In this document: piece after piece, positions 21,481-29,134 of the stretch
How positions within the stretch are numbered: position 1 is the first letter of the stretch
Layout of the letters: each line of letters starts with the position of its first letter
NCBI GenBank assembly: GCA_002699515.1
Contig: PAAW01000058.1
Coordinates: forward strand, 1 to 36,145
Origin: Methanobacteriota archaeon
Lineage (GTDB): Archaea; Thermoplasmatota; Poseidoniia; Poseidoniales; Poseidoniaceae
DNA: 36,145 nt
Reading direction: 5' to 3'
Translations under genes and position numbers: made by a program
The notes under the pieces: model-generated
What the model saw: the letters and a program-made list of their open reading frames with translations, nothing else
The model's database searches: none
What the model was told of the DNA's origin: nothing

Positions 21481-22410
21481 ATGCAATCGAACTTCAATAG
21501 AGCAAAAAGACAACCTGCAATAAGAATATTAGCACAGGAATATTCTGAATCTACACTAAAACAACAAGGCAGTGGAGATTTCGACCCTGCATTCATAATT
21601 ACAAAACTTGGAGCCAAGGTAAATCGTTTAGTTGCAATGGGATTATTAGAATTAATGGAAAGAAGAGAATCAAGTTCTGGTCTTTTTTGGACTGGAAGAA
21701 TTAGAGACCCTTCAGGATTACATTTCTTTAGCATAGGTACATTCCAACCTGAAGAATTACAAATTCAAGCAGATGAATTACTTGCAAGGTTTCAACAAGA
21801 AGAACCTGTAAGAATTATGATGGTGGCTAAATCTTCAATGAGACAATCAGAAGAAGGTTCAATATTCACAGGATTAAGACCCGAAGAAATTAGAATTATT
21901 GATTCGAAGCAATATGCAAATCTTCTTATTGAAGCATGTGATTCTACAATGAGAAGGATTGAAGCATTCAGAAATTCTGAAAAAATTGAACAAACGCATT
22001 CAGAATATAAAAAATCAGGAATACCTAATGATTTAATTGAAGGTCTTTTACTTTCTAGAGGGCATTATGGAGAAATCGATTCTGAATTCCATAAACTAAA
22101 TGTTTTGAGAGCACTAGCTATTGCCGAAGGTGGTTCAAATCAAACAGAATTAGTAAATGAAAATACAAATACTGAAGAAATTAATAATTCTGATGAAATT
22201 ATTAATTCTGATGAAATAAATTACAAGGAAACTATCACCAAATATATAGAAACAAATGATGGCCCTAATGGTGTTGATTTTGAATCAATTGTTGATTTTT
22301 GTATGAAAAATAATGGAGAAAGAGAAGCCTCCGAGGTTACAATAGAGAATATGGTAGAAGATGGAGAATTATTTGAAATAAAATTCGGATGGTATAAATT
22401 GGTCACATGA
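21481..22410 (+). CDS. RPA-associated protein (COG3390-type), with C-terminal winged-helix-like domain
   Basis: ATG 21481 lies 2 nt after the RPA stop, with a GGGGGT purine run before it; the in-frame ATG at 21466 would overlap RPA. The N-terminal 180 residues match archaeal RPA-associated proteins: RQPAIRILAQEYSEST, FIITKLGAKVNRLVAMGLL, WTGRIRDPSGLHFFSIGTFQ (OB-fold core) and PVRIMMVAKSSM. A helical part is followed by an Asn/Asp/Glu linker encoded by an 18-bp tandem repeat, then about 60 residues (VDFESIVDFCMKN ... VTIENMVEDGELFEI ... GWYKLV) with the layout of the RPA32 C-terminal winged helix. Haloarchaeal homologues bind the partner RPA encoded next to them. A role as the small RPA subunit that recruits repair factors follows by analogy. 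Confidence 0.85.
   Translation: MQSNFNRAKRQPAIRILAQEYSESTLKQQGSGDFDPAFIITKLGAKVNRLVAMGLLELMERRESSSGLFWTGRIRDPSGLHFFSIGTFQPEELQIQADELLARFQQEEPVRIMMVAKSSMRQSEEGSIFTGLRPEEIRIIDSKQYANLLIEACDSTMRRIEAFRNSEKIEQTHSEYKKSGIPNDLIEGLLLSRGHYGEIDSEFHKLNVLRALAIAEGGSNQTELVNENTNTEEINNSDEIINSDEINYKETITKYIETNDGPNGVDFESIVDFCMKNNGEREASEVTIENMVEDGELFEIKFGWYKLVT
22180..22215 (+). repeat. 18-bp tandem repeat (2 copies) in the RPA-associated protein linker
   Basis: Copies at 22180-22197 and 22198-22215 differ at two bases and encode INNSDE and IINSDE in the acidic linker between the OB fold and the C-terminal winged-helix-like domain. Confidence 0.8.
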
Positions 22411-22479
22411 TCTCAAAAAACAGTAAAAATACCCATTACATTCAAGTTCCAGTTCCTTTGTGACGTACTAAGGATGACC

Positions 22480-22821
22480 ATGGGAGATCAAGTATTTTTC
22501 TTACGGCCGGCAAATGGTGAATGGATTCAATTTAGTAATTGCAGTGTAAATGTAAGTATTTCAAGGCGTCTAACTAGAACGATAATTCACGGTGGTGAAG
22601 GTGACGATCTTATTGACGAAGGTGCTGAAAGTGCAGTATACCTTGTCAAAGGAACCCTAGATTTAGACCAATACAAAGAAGTTTTAGCAATATTTAGAAC
22701 TGGACAACCATACATTCACGAACCTTATGAAGAAAATGAAAAGAAGGTTGTTTTTGCAAGGTTTGAATTCGATGGTGAATCAAAACAATTTGAATTTGAA
22801 TTTATTGAAGATATTGTTTAG
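22480..22821 (+). CDS. Small beta-rich protein of unknown function, first gene of the Tad-like module
   Basis: The product has 113 residues from ATG 22480, preceded by AAGG; another in-frame ATG lies 6 nt upstream. It has no signal sequence or membrane span. The pattern SVNVSISRRLTRTIIHGGE, then DEGAESAVYLVKGTLDLDQY, then an acidic tail, reads as a small beta protein. The layout (R-x4-I-H-G, a polar turn, then Y-x-L/V-x-G-x-L plus a helix) resembles small baseplate or tail-associated proteins of contractile phages such as the Mu gp43 / P2 gpU neighbourhood. That resemblance is weak and by eye. The gene ends 11 nt before the first T2SF gene, so it is likely part of the same transcript. It could be an assembly scaffold or cytoplasmic regulator of the secretion machine. 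Confidence 0.65.
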   Translation: MGDQVFFLRPANGEWIQFSNCSVNVSISRRLTRTIIHGGEGDDLIDEGAESAVYLVKGTLDLDQYKEVLAIFRTGQPYIHEPYEENEKKVVFARFEFDGESKQFEFEFIEDIV

Positions 22822-22832
22822 GATGTGAACAT

Positions 22833-23408
22833 ATGAGGGAGCAAGAAGAATCTAAAGATTTACTCTATGCAATCAGGGCATTAGAGATTATGATGTCTTC
22901 TGGTATTGGTTTGGAAGCTGCTATTCTTTCTATTGCTGGTGGAGGTTATGGCATCATTAGTGAAGATTTTCAAAAAATGATTAAGCAGCAAAAAAAAGGT
23001 AAGAAATTAGAAGTCGCAATAAGAGATTTGATGAAAAAGTCCTCAAGCAAAGGATATAATAAATTACTAACAACTATGTACAACAATGTAAAATCAAATA
23101 CAGATGTTTTGAAAACTTTGTCTATGCAAGCATCAGCAGAAGAAGAAGAACGTAATGAAAAAATGCAAAAGTATATTGAAGATTTAGGGGGGTTACCAGA
23201 ATCCTTACTTTCAATAGGAATGATCTCTCCAATATTGTTAGGATTAATTGGATTAGCACCACAATTAATGGGCGATGCGGGTGCGATAATGGGAACATTA
23301 CCATCTAATTCAACAATGATGAATATTGTCAGAATTGGATTGGGAATCACTCTAATTGGAATGGCATTTATTGGATTAAAGGCACACACAAAGGACCCTG
23401 GGGTTTAA
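22833..23408 (+). CDS. Type II secretion F-domain membrane protein, first half (TadB/FlaJ-like)
   Basis: The product has 191 residues. An N-terminal cytoplasmic T2SF four-helix region (ALEIMMSSGIGLEAAILSIA, about 14-33, then KLEVAIRDLMKKSS and TDVLKTLSMQASAEEEE) is followed by two membrane spans (SIGMISPILLGLIGLAPQL and MNIVRIGLGITLIGMAFIGL). This is half of a FlaJ/PilC platform. With the next gene it makes the two-protein platform typical of Tad and related archaeal pili. It anchors the ATPase at the membrane and passes pilins into the filament. It is separated from the next gene by 2 nt. Confidence 0.85.
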   Translation: MREQEESKDLLYAIRALEIMMSSGIGLEAAILSIAGGGYGIISEDFQKMIKQQKKGKKLEVAIRDLMKKSSSKGYNKLLTTMYNNVKSNTDVLKTLSMQASAEEEERNEKMQKYIEDLGGLPESLLSIGMISPILLGLIGLAPQLMGDAGAIMGTLPSNSTMMNIVRIGLGITLIGMAFIGLKAHTKDPGV

Positions 23409-23410
23409 TT

Positions 23411-24139
23411 ATGATACTAGATTTCCTTGAGGTACTAAATGATTATCCTGCGATATTACTACTAATTATTATTTCAATTGCCACGTTAGGCGGGGGAATC
23501 CCACCAATACTTGAAAGAAGAAGAAGAAGAGGGCTTGAAAATGCTATTTCAGAGGTTTTAGAACTTCTGTCAGATAATATCGGAGCAGGTGAGGGCATTC
23601 AACAAGGACTTGCACGAGTTGCAGAAGTTCGTAATGACTTATTTGGGAAATTAATAGGTGATGCTATGCAAGCTAGTAAAGCAACTTCTTTTAATGCTGC
23701 AATGGCTGAAATGGCTGTTAAAAGTAGAAGCAAGCAAGTACAAAGAGTGATTAATTTAATTCTTACATCTCTTGAAGGAGATGCCCCAATGCAAGATGTT
23801 TTATTTGACATGAGTCAAGAATACTCAAGATTAAATAAATTGATGAATAAAAGAGATACTGAATTACAAAGTAGTGCTTTCTTAATTATTTTCTTCGTGG
23901 GATTAATGTTGCCAGCAATCATTGCATTTATGATTGGTATTTTTGCCCCAAAATCATCAGGAATGGTAGTAGAGGATTTAAACTCAATAATGGCTTATTT
24001 CTTCGGAGGGGCGACTGCAATCTCTGTATTAATTAGTGGTAGAATGTTAGGAAGGATGAAAAGTTGGTTTTGGTATGTACCTAGTTTTGCATTATTCTCT
24101 ATGTTGATTTATATTCTTGGATTTGAAATGATTAGTTAG
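23411..24139 (+). CDS. Type II secretion F-domain membrane protein, second half (TadC/FlaJ-like)
   Basis: The product has 242 residues. One N-terminal span (PAILLLIIISIATLGGGIPP) is followed by a basic stop-transfer ERRRRRG. The T2SF cytoplasmic domain (ISEVLELLSDNIGAGEGIQQ, about 46-65, to MQDVLFDMSQEYSRLN) comes next, and then three C-terminal spans (about 152-175, 190-207 and 218-238). The G-x-G-x-x-x-x-x-A signature of the T2SF helix is intact. Together with the 191-residue protein it forms the inner-membrane platform. Adjacent genes, matching sizes and strand support a heterodimeric platform. Confidence 0.88.
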   Translation: MILDFLEVLNDYPAILLLIIISIATLGGGIPPILERRRRRGLENAISEVLELLSDNIGAGEGIQQGLARVAEVRNDLFGKLIGDAMQASKATSFNAAMAEMAVKSRSKQVQRVINLILTSLEGDAPMQDVLFDMSQEYSRLNKLMNKRDTELQSSAFLIIFFVGLMLPAIIAFMIGIFAPKSSGMVVEDLNSIMAYFFGGATAISVLISGRMLGRMKSWFWYVPSFALFSMLIYILGFEMIS

Positions 24140-24155
24140 AAAAATGGTGAATGAA

Positions 24156-25400
24156 ATGGCAGAAAAAGTACTAGAACAATATGGCGTAGTTACAATATAT
24201 AGAGACGAAAAACATCCCGCTCCCACATATCATGTAGAGGGCAGAGTACAACCAAACCCTTATGGAAAATTGGCAGCATTATTCGAAGATGATAATCTTG
24301 AAGAAGTGATGTACAATGGTGGTGCTCAGTGTGTTCAAGTTGCACACAGAGAGCATGGAATGTGCCGTACAAACATATGGATTGATGATGATGAAGGCCT
24401 TACAATTGCAAAAAACATTGCAGCATTTACCAATGTTCCATTAGGTGGTGGTCCAAACCAAGTCCCTATATTTGATGGTAGATTACCAGATGGAAGTAGA
24501 GTAAATGGAACTATTCCCCCTGTATCTCCAGACGGACCTACATTAACTGTACGGAAATTCAGAGAAGATCCATTTACAATTGTAGATTTAATAAATTTTG
24601 GAACTATAAACCTTCGACTTGCAGCAATGATGTGGGTTTGGATTGAAGGTTTAGATTCAAGACCTGCAAATTTTGTTTTAGCAGGTGGTACTGGTTCTGG
24701 TAAAACAACAACTGTAAATTGCATGGGGATGTTTATTCCTTGGGATAAACGTATGCTTACAGTAGAAGACACTGCCGAATTACAAGTATATCACGACCAC
24801 TGGTTAAGGATGGAAACTCGTTCAGAAAGACCTGATGGCACTAGTGAAATAGACATGAATGCTTGTCTAAAGTCAAGTCTACGTATGCGTCCAGATAGGA
24901 TAATTGTGGGAGAAGTAAGATCTTCAGAAGCAGCAACATTACTTACTGCAATGAATACAGGACATGATGGTTCTTTTGGTACACTCCATGCAAATACCGC
25001 AGCGGAAACAGTAACACGTCTTATTAATCCTCCAATGAATGTCCCAAGTATCATGCTAGGTGGATTAGATTTAATTATAGTTCAAGCAAGGTTACACGAG
25101 AATGGGAAAACTGCAAGGAAAATTATTGAAGTTGCTGAAGTTGCAGGAATGGAAGGAAATAAACCAAGACTTAATGCAATTTGGAAATATGATCCTGTCA
25201 AATGTAAAGTTGAAGAAACTGGTATTCCGAGTAAATTTAGAGAGACTGTCTGTACTGCAGCAGGAATAACTCCAGCCGATTTTGAAAATCATGTTAAACA
25301 AAGAATGCAAATATTAGCTGATTTAGTTAAAAGAAATATTAGAGATATTAACACGGTTACAAGCGTAATTCAAGGTTTTTATGCAAAACAAAAGAAGTAA
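24156..25400 (+). CDS. CpaF/TadA-like secretion ATPase (T2SSE family)
   Basis: The product has 414 residues from ATG 24156. GGTGA at 24146-24150 precedes this start; ATG 24144 is an alternative in-frame start. The N-terminal domain has the CpaF-style phrase RLPDGSRVNGTIPPVS and LTVRKFREDPF. The catalytic core has Walker A GGTGSGKTT (about 178), the Asp box TVEDTAELQ, the RMRPDRIIVGEVRSSE Walker B, and the His box TGHDGSFGTLHANTA. It lacks the long N-terminal domain of PilB/GspE. It powers assembly or retraction of a type IV filament. Similarity is closer to CpaF/TadA than to the archaellum ATPase FlaI, judging by the DGPTLTVRKF and GGLDLIIVQ segments. No pilin, peptidase or archaellum gene lies beside it. 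Confidence 0.92.
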   Translation: MAEKVLEQYGVVTIYRDEKHPAPTYHVEGRVQPNPYGKLAALFEDDNLEEVMYNGGAQCVQVAHREHGMCRTNIWIDDDEGLTIAKNIAAFTNVPLGGGPNQVPIFDGRLPDGSRVNGTIPPVSPDGPTLTVRKFREDPFTIVDLINFGTINLRLAAMMWVWIEGLDSRPANFVLAGGTGSGKTTTVNCMGMFIPWDKRMLTVEDTAELQVYHDHWLRMETRSERPDGTSEIDMNACLKSSLRMRPDRIIVGEVRSSEAATLLTAMNTGHDGSFGTLHANTAAETVTRLINPPMNVPSIMLGGLDLIIVQARLHENGKTARKIIEVAEVAGMEGNKPRLNAIWKYDPVKCKVEETGIPSKFRETVCTAAGITPADFENHVKQRMQILADLVKRNIRDINTVTSVIQGFYAKQKK

Positions 25401-25421
25401 GTTTTCATTAAAATAATTTAT

Positions 25422-27293
25422 TCAAATTCCTCTTCCACCGATGCGATCTAGGATTTCATTTGCTTTATTCAATTTATTTCTCATCACATCTATTTTTTCT
25501 AAATGATGCTTTGGAACAGTAGGATCTTTTTCATCTTCTTTAATCGAGATCCCCCTTTCTTCTTGTATATCATTTATGATTCTGCGCATTTCTGCTACAA
25601 CTGAATCAACTTGCGCTTCTGCAACTAAATTATCTGGACCTATAGTTGGTATTTTATCTGCTGAAATATGCCCCATATCCACAGCTAACATCCCAGCAGC
25701 ACCCAATATTCTTGGCCTTATTTCTTCCTGATTTGCCTCATAACCTCTTTGTTCAAGGAAACGTATCAAAAGTATTTGCTGATCTTCATCAAATCTTCCT
25801 GGGTTCCGTCTTAGAATAACGTCAATAACTTGCTCAAAACCCTCTATATTTTTCTCAATTCTAAGTAATGTATTCCTACCACTCTCTGGTAATTCTACAG
25901 AGTTATGATTCAAAATTGCCAAAGCCTTCTCCCTACGCTTGGTTCTTGGATCTTCTCGCATAAGATGGGCATTTAATTCAACATGTAAATCAAACAAACC
26001 ATGTAATCTACCACTAATGCTGCTGATACTCAAATCAAGACCTTCTTCACTTGCTAATGATTCAAAATCTACTCTTGCTCTAACTAAATTTTCAGAATTA
26101 TTTTTCATAATGTCTTCTAATTTTGCTAAAAGATGTGGCCTTAAGCGTTCTAATTTACGTAATTCATGTCTTTCTCGCCAATTTTTAGGAGATGTAGAGA
26201 TTGATTCTTTTTCCATGGATATCAATTCTTGCATTTCTGAAATTCTCTTAGTGATTTGTTGACGTACAATAGGCATATCAGTACGCAATCCATGTAATTC
26301 CAATGATTTGATAAAAGCATTAACATCCATTCTATCATTTGGATCTCCATCTTCTAAAAAGTCTCTAATCGCATTATCTAATTCTGCATTACGTGACTCT
26401 AAATTTGCTATTGAATGTGCTTCTTCTACCGTATCTACTGGTATTTTTAGTTCGGAATTTGATGTACTATCTTTTCCTATTGTTAATTCATCTAAGATAT
26501 TATGTAATTCCGAAGAAACTTCTGGGAGATAAACTGCAAAACCTAAATTTGTGAGGTGTGAATAAAGTTCTGTTTCATGTTCAATGCCCCATTCTTCTGT
26601 GATTTTTGATGAAAACTGTTCAATTTCTTGTCTTAAATCCATGTTTTTATTATTTTCGTCTGGAATTGTTAATTCTTCAGGCATTACTTCTACAATAGTT
26701 TCTTTAATTAATTCCACTTCTTTTTCAACTATTTCTGTATGTATTTCTTCTTTTTCTTCTGAATATAAATCATTAACTTTGATTTGTGGTGTTGGGATAT
26801 TTACCTTGACCTTGCCTCCTTTCGGCCTTCTCAAACTTCTTTTTACTTGACCCCAGCCACCACCTTGACTTGATAAAACACCTGCAACTCTACCAAATAA
26901 TTGTGATTTCGAACCTGAACGTGGCAATTCTAAATGTAAACAAAGATCATATAATTCATCCCTAGACAAATTATCTAGATTATCTAGTGAATGATGCTTT
27001 ACATCACAGTTTAGATGTAGCCATAACCTTTGGCGTTGTTCCTTGATTGATCCTGACCTTTTAATTCCAAAGGTACTAAGAAATTGTGTTAATTCTTGTT
27101 TTGAATATGTTTGAATCGATGACCAATCAAATTTCCATTCTGAAAGTATTAATTCTTGAATTAAACGTGCTCTTAATTGTTCTACACTTCCATTTTTCGA
27201 AACATCATTTTCAATCGCCATGTTTTTTAGAGTTTCCAAACGTGCAGAATATAACTTTCCTAAAAGCACTTGATTCCCATCATCTGACGCCAT
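25422..27293 (-). CDS. Triple-SAP-domain coiled-coil protein of unknown function
   Basis: The product has 623 residues. Three SAP-like helix-turn-helix units stand at about 16-50 (KNGSVEQLRARLIQEL), 61-93 (KRSGSIKEQRQRLWLHL) and 108-140 (PRSGSKSQLFGRVAGVL). Each has the L-x-x-x-(G/S)-x-K/E-x-x-L/R pattern typical of this DNA- or RNA-binding motif. A basic linker (LRRPKGGKVKVNIPTPQIKV) and an acidic segment follow. The remaining 400 residues are mostly charged alpha helix, likely coiled coil, with no catalytic motif seen. SAP motifs bind AT-rich scaffold-type DNA in eukaryotes and are scattered in bacteria and archaea. A nucleoid or chromosome-organising role is a reasonable guess. The protein diverges from a small coiled-coil gene 142 bp away. 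Confidence 0.7.
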   Translation of the reverse strand: MASDDGNQVLLGKLYSARLETLKNMAIENDVSKNGSVEQLRARLIQELILSEWKFDWSSIQTYSKQELTQFLSTFGIKRSGSIKEQRQRLWLHLNCDVKHHSLDNLDNLSRDELYDLCLHLELPRSGSKSQLFGRVAGVLSSQGGGWGQVKRSLRRPKGGKVKVNIPTPQIKVNDLYSEEKEEIHTEIVEKEVELIKETIVEVMPEELTIPDENNKNMDLRQEIEQFSSKITEEWGIEHETELYSHLTNLGFAVYLPEVSSELHNILDELTIGKDSTSNSELKIPVDTVEEAHSIANLESRNAELDNAIRDFLEDGDPNDRMDVNAFIKSLELHGLRTDMPIVRQQITKRISEMQELISMEKESISTSPKNWRERHELRKLERLRPHLLAKLEDIMKNNSENLVRARVDFESLASEEGLDLSISSISGRLHGLFDLHVELNAHLMREDPRTKRREKALAILNHNSVELPESGRNTLLRIEKNIEGFEQVIDVILRRNPGRFDEDQQILLIRFLEQRGYEANQEEIRPRILGAAGMLAVDMGHISADKIPTIGPDNLVAEAQVDSVVAEMRRIINDIQEERGISIKEDEKDPTVPKHHLEKIDVMRNKLNKANEILDRIGGRGI

Positions 27294-27406
27294 AATAACA
27301 TTAGGTCATTTTTCAGCCCCTAAGTATCTTACTAATATATTCCCAGAAAAAAGTCTATTTTCTCAATTAAATAATATTTGCCAGAGTAGGTATATTCAAG
27401 CAGTAT

Positions 27407-27530
27407 GAACACTTGAGAGATATTGGTCGGCATATATGGGAGAGATAGATAGAGAGGCAAAAGCAAAATTAAAATCTGCTTCTGAAGATCTAGATGAATT
27501 AATTAAATTATTTTCAGAACACTTGAGAGA
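27407..27530 (+). repeat. 14-bp direct repeat, upstream region and early coding region of the small coiled-coil gene
   Basis: GAACACTTGAGAGA occurs at 27407-27420, in the upstream region, and again at 27517-27530 inside the gene, where it encodes part of SEHLRES. The copies are 110 bp apart and identical. Confidence 0.75.
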
Positions 27531-28068
27531 GAGTACAGAAATATTCAAGAATAATCTCTCTGATTTGAAAAAAAATGCAGAATTGTCGCTAAATCATTTC
27601 TCTACTGATCGAGAACAAGTAATTCAAAATATAACTAATGTCGAAAAAAGATTAACCAAGCTATTTCGTATGATTTCAAAAAAGAAATATGATACTACTG
27701 CTGCTGCAGATCAATTAATAGAAATTGCAACCGCTCATGGTCAAGTAAAAAGGGATTACGAAAAGAAAAGAAATGAATTAGAATCAGCTATGAATGAATG
27801 GTTGAAATTTACTGAAGTAGTTAGTGAATTTGTTACTTTAATTCATACAAAAAGTTCTGAATGGGAAAATAATGCAAGAGAATTGAGTATGTCCTATCAA
27901 GATATCGCAGATACATCTGTTCCTTCTGAGTTTCAAAAAACACGTAAAATAATACTTGAATATGCGATTTCAATTCTATTAACTGCTGGGAAAAGAGAGC
28001 AAGATGACCTCATGTCTTTCGAGGATCAATTAAACGATTTAATGGATAAAGAAACTAAAGAAGATTAA
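27436..28068 (+). CDS. Small coiled-coil protein of unknown function
   Basis: The product has 210 residues, nearly all predicted helix by eye: charged heptad-like stretches (KLKSASEDLDELIKLFSEHL, ITNVEKRLTKLFRMISKKK, QVKRDYEKKRNELESAMNEW). It has no signal sequence, span or catalytic motif. It may bind the divergently encoded SAP protein or act as a structural or tethering protein; nothing in the sequence decides this. Its stop overlaps the stop of the gene on the other strand. Confidence 0.6.
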   Translation: MGEIDREAKAKLKSASEDLDELIKLFSEHLRESTEIFKNNLSDLKKNAELSLNHFSTDREQVIQNITNVEKRLTKLFRMISKKKYDTTAAADQLIEIATAHGQVKRDYEKKRNELESAMNEWLKFTEVVSEFVTLIHTKSSEWENNARELSMSYQDIADTSVPSEFQKTRKIILEYAISILLTAGKREQDDLMSFEDQLNDLMDKETKED

Positions 28069-29066
28069 TTTTTTAATTCAATTATACGATTCCATTCGTC
28101 CAAACAAATTTTTAAAATTCTGTATTCATCATCACTAGGGATATATTTTTTTTCAAGGCTATATGTTATTTGTCCTTTATTATCAAGTGTTTCAAGGATT
28201 ACCTCAACCATTTGTACTGGTTTTTCTAAATTTTCATCAAACTTCTCTATGTCTGAAATCTTTTCTTCTAATATGTCTGAAATTATCCCACCTTCTTCCA
28301 ATAATGATTTAGAAATGGTAGAGATTCTCCTAATTGATGCATTAAGTCCTAACAATTCATCTTTACCTAATTCAAGAAATAATTTTGATTCGACTCTGAA
28401 TGAAATCATTGATTGCTCATCATTAATATCTTTCAAGATTGAATGTGGAAAACCAACTCTCGAAATCAATAAACTGAATCCTCTTAATGGAGGAGGAATA
28501 AAACGTTGCCTTGAACTATCGTTTCCGATCTGCATTCCTAGAGTATGCCTTCTTCCTTTTTTACCAAAAACATTCCATAGTGAACGTTCGAGTACATAAC
28601 CATCTAATTTATCACTTCCATATAATTCTTCAAGTTTTTCAATGAGATCATTATTTGTTAATTCATCTAATCCTAAATCTGTTTTAGACAATATATCTAA
28701 ATCATTTCTAAAACGCTTTAATTGCCTTCTAATTAATTCAGATTCTACAAATATCTTGCCCCTTCTTGGTAAATGATCGAGATTATTTTTACCCACAATA
28801 ACTAGTGTAGGGTCTCTTCGAGGTAAAATGGTAGAAATCTCTAATCCGGAAACATTGGATTCCGCTGAAAAACCTAAATCAAATGCTGATAAACCACTTA
28901 TTCCTGCTAAATCAAGTTCTCCATCTAACAATGTTTTGACGATATCTAAAGGAGTATCAAATTCTATGAATTCAAAATTATATCCATCTAATAATCTTTT
29001 AAAATGTGTTTGAGCGCCATCATCAAATTGCTCACAAATGCCAATCTTTAATTTCTCATCAGTCAT
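28065..29066 (-). CDS. HemC (porphobilinogen deaminase)-fold protein, catalytic residues apparently lost
   Basis: The product has about 333 residues from ATG 29066; TTG 29081 would add 5. The order of segments follows HemC: LLDGELDLAGISGLSAFD against the family GExDLAVHSLKDVP; LPRRDPTLVIV against the DPRDALV segment; VESELIRRQLKRFRNDLDI against the GTSSLRRxxQLxxxRPDL segment, keeping the Arg pair; RFIPPPLRGFSLLISR against the PAPGQGALAIE segment; and VESKLFLELGKDELLGLNAS against the xERAFLxxLGGGCxxPxGA segment. The Asp of HSLKD and the Cys that carries the dipyrromethane cofactor are both missing, as is the G-T-S-S phosphate-binding loop. It cannot be an ordinary hydroxymethylbilane synthase. 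A non-catalytic sensor or binding role is inferred. It overlaps the convergent coiled-coil gene by 4 nt. Confidence 0.65.
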   Translation of the reverse strand: MTDEKLKIGICEQFDDGAQTHFKRLLDGYNFEFIEFDTPLDIVKTLLDGELDLAGISGLSAFDLGFSAESNVSGLEISTILPRRDPTLVIVGKNNLDHLPRRGKIFVESELIRRQLKRFRNDLDILSKTDLGLDELTNNDLIEKLEELYGSDKLDGYVLERSLWNVFGKKGRRHTLGMQIGNDSSRQRFIPPPLRGFSLLISRVGFPHSILKDINDEQSMISFRVESKLFLELGKDELLGLNASIRRISTISKSLLEEGGIISDILEEKISDIEKFDENLEKPVQMVEVILETLDNKGQITYSLEKKYIPSDDEYRILKICLDEWNRIIELKN

Positions 29067-29106
29067 TTTCAACACTCGCAAGCAGTTGCGGCTTGAGACA
29101 CTCGTT

Positions 29107-29114
29107 CATATATG
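29107..29114. promoter_or_regulatory. Palindromic TATA element between the HemC-fold and GGPP synthase genes
   Basis: CATATATG is a perfect palindrome. It stands about 25 bp before the GGPP synthase ATG (29135) and about 43 bp from the HemC-fold ATG (29066), so it could serve both genes. The GGPP synthase would be leaderless. A small hairpin, CGCAA-GCAG-TTGCG (29077-29090), lies in the HemC-fold leader. Confidence 0.45.
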
Positions 29115-29134
29115 CGCCTCTTGTAGGGGCTACA

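Noticed and set aside
22833-25400. Archaellum operon
   Set aside because: No flagellin, FlaF, FlaG or FlaH gene is present. The platform is split in two and the ATPase reads as CpaF-like, so a pilus-type module fits better.
29006-29134. Longer start for GGPP synthase adding 43 residues
   Set aside because: The extra residues resemble no polyprenyl synthase N-terminus and overlap the divergent gene. A TATA element sits 25 bp before the second start.
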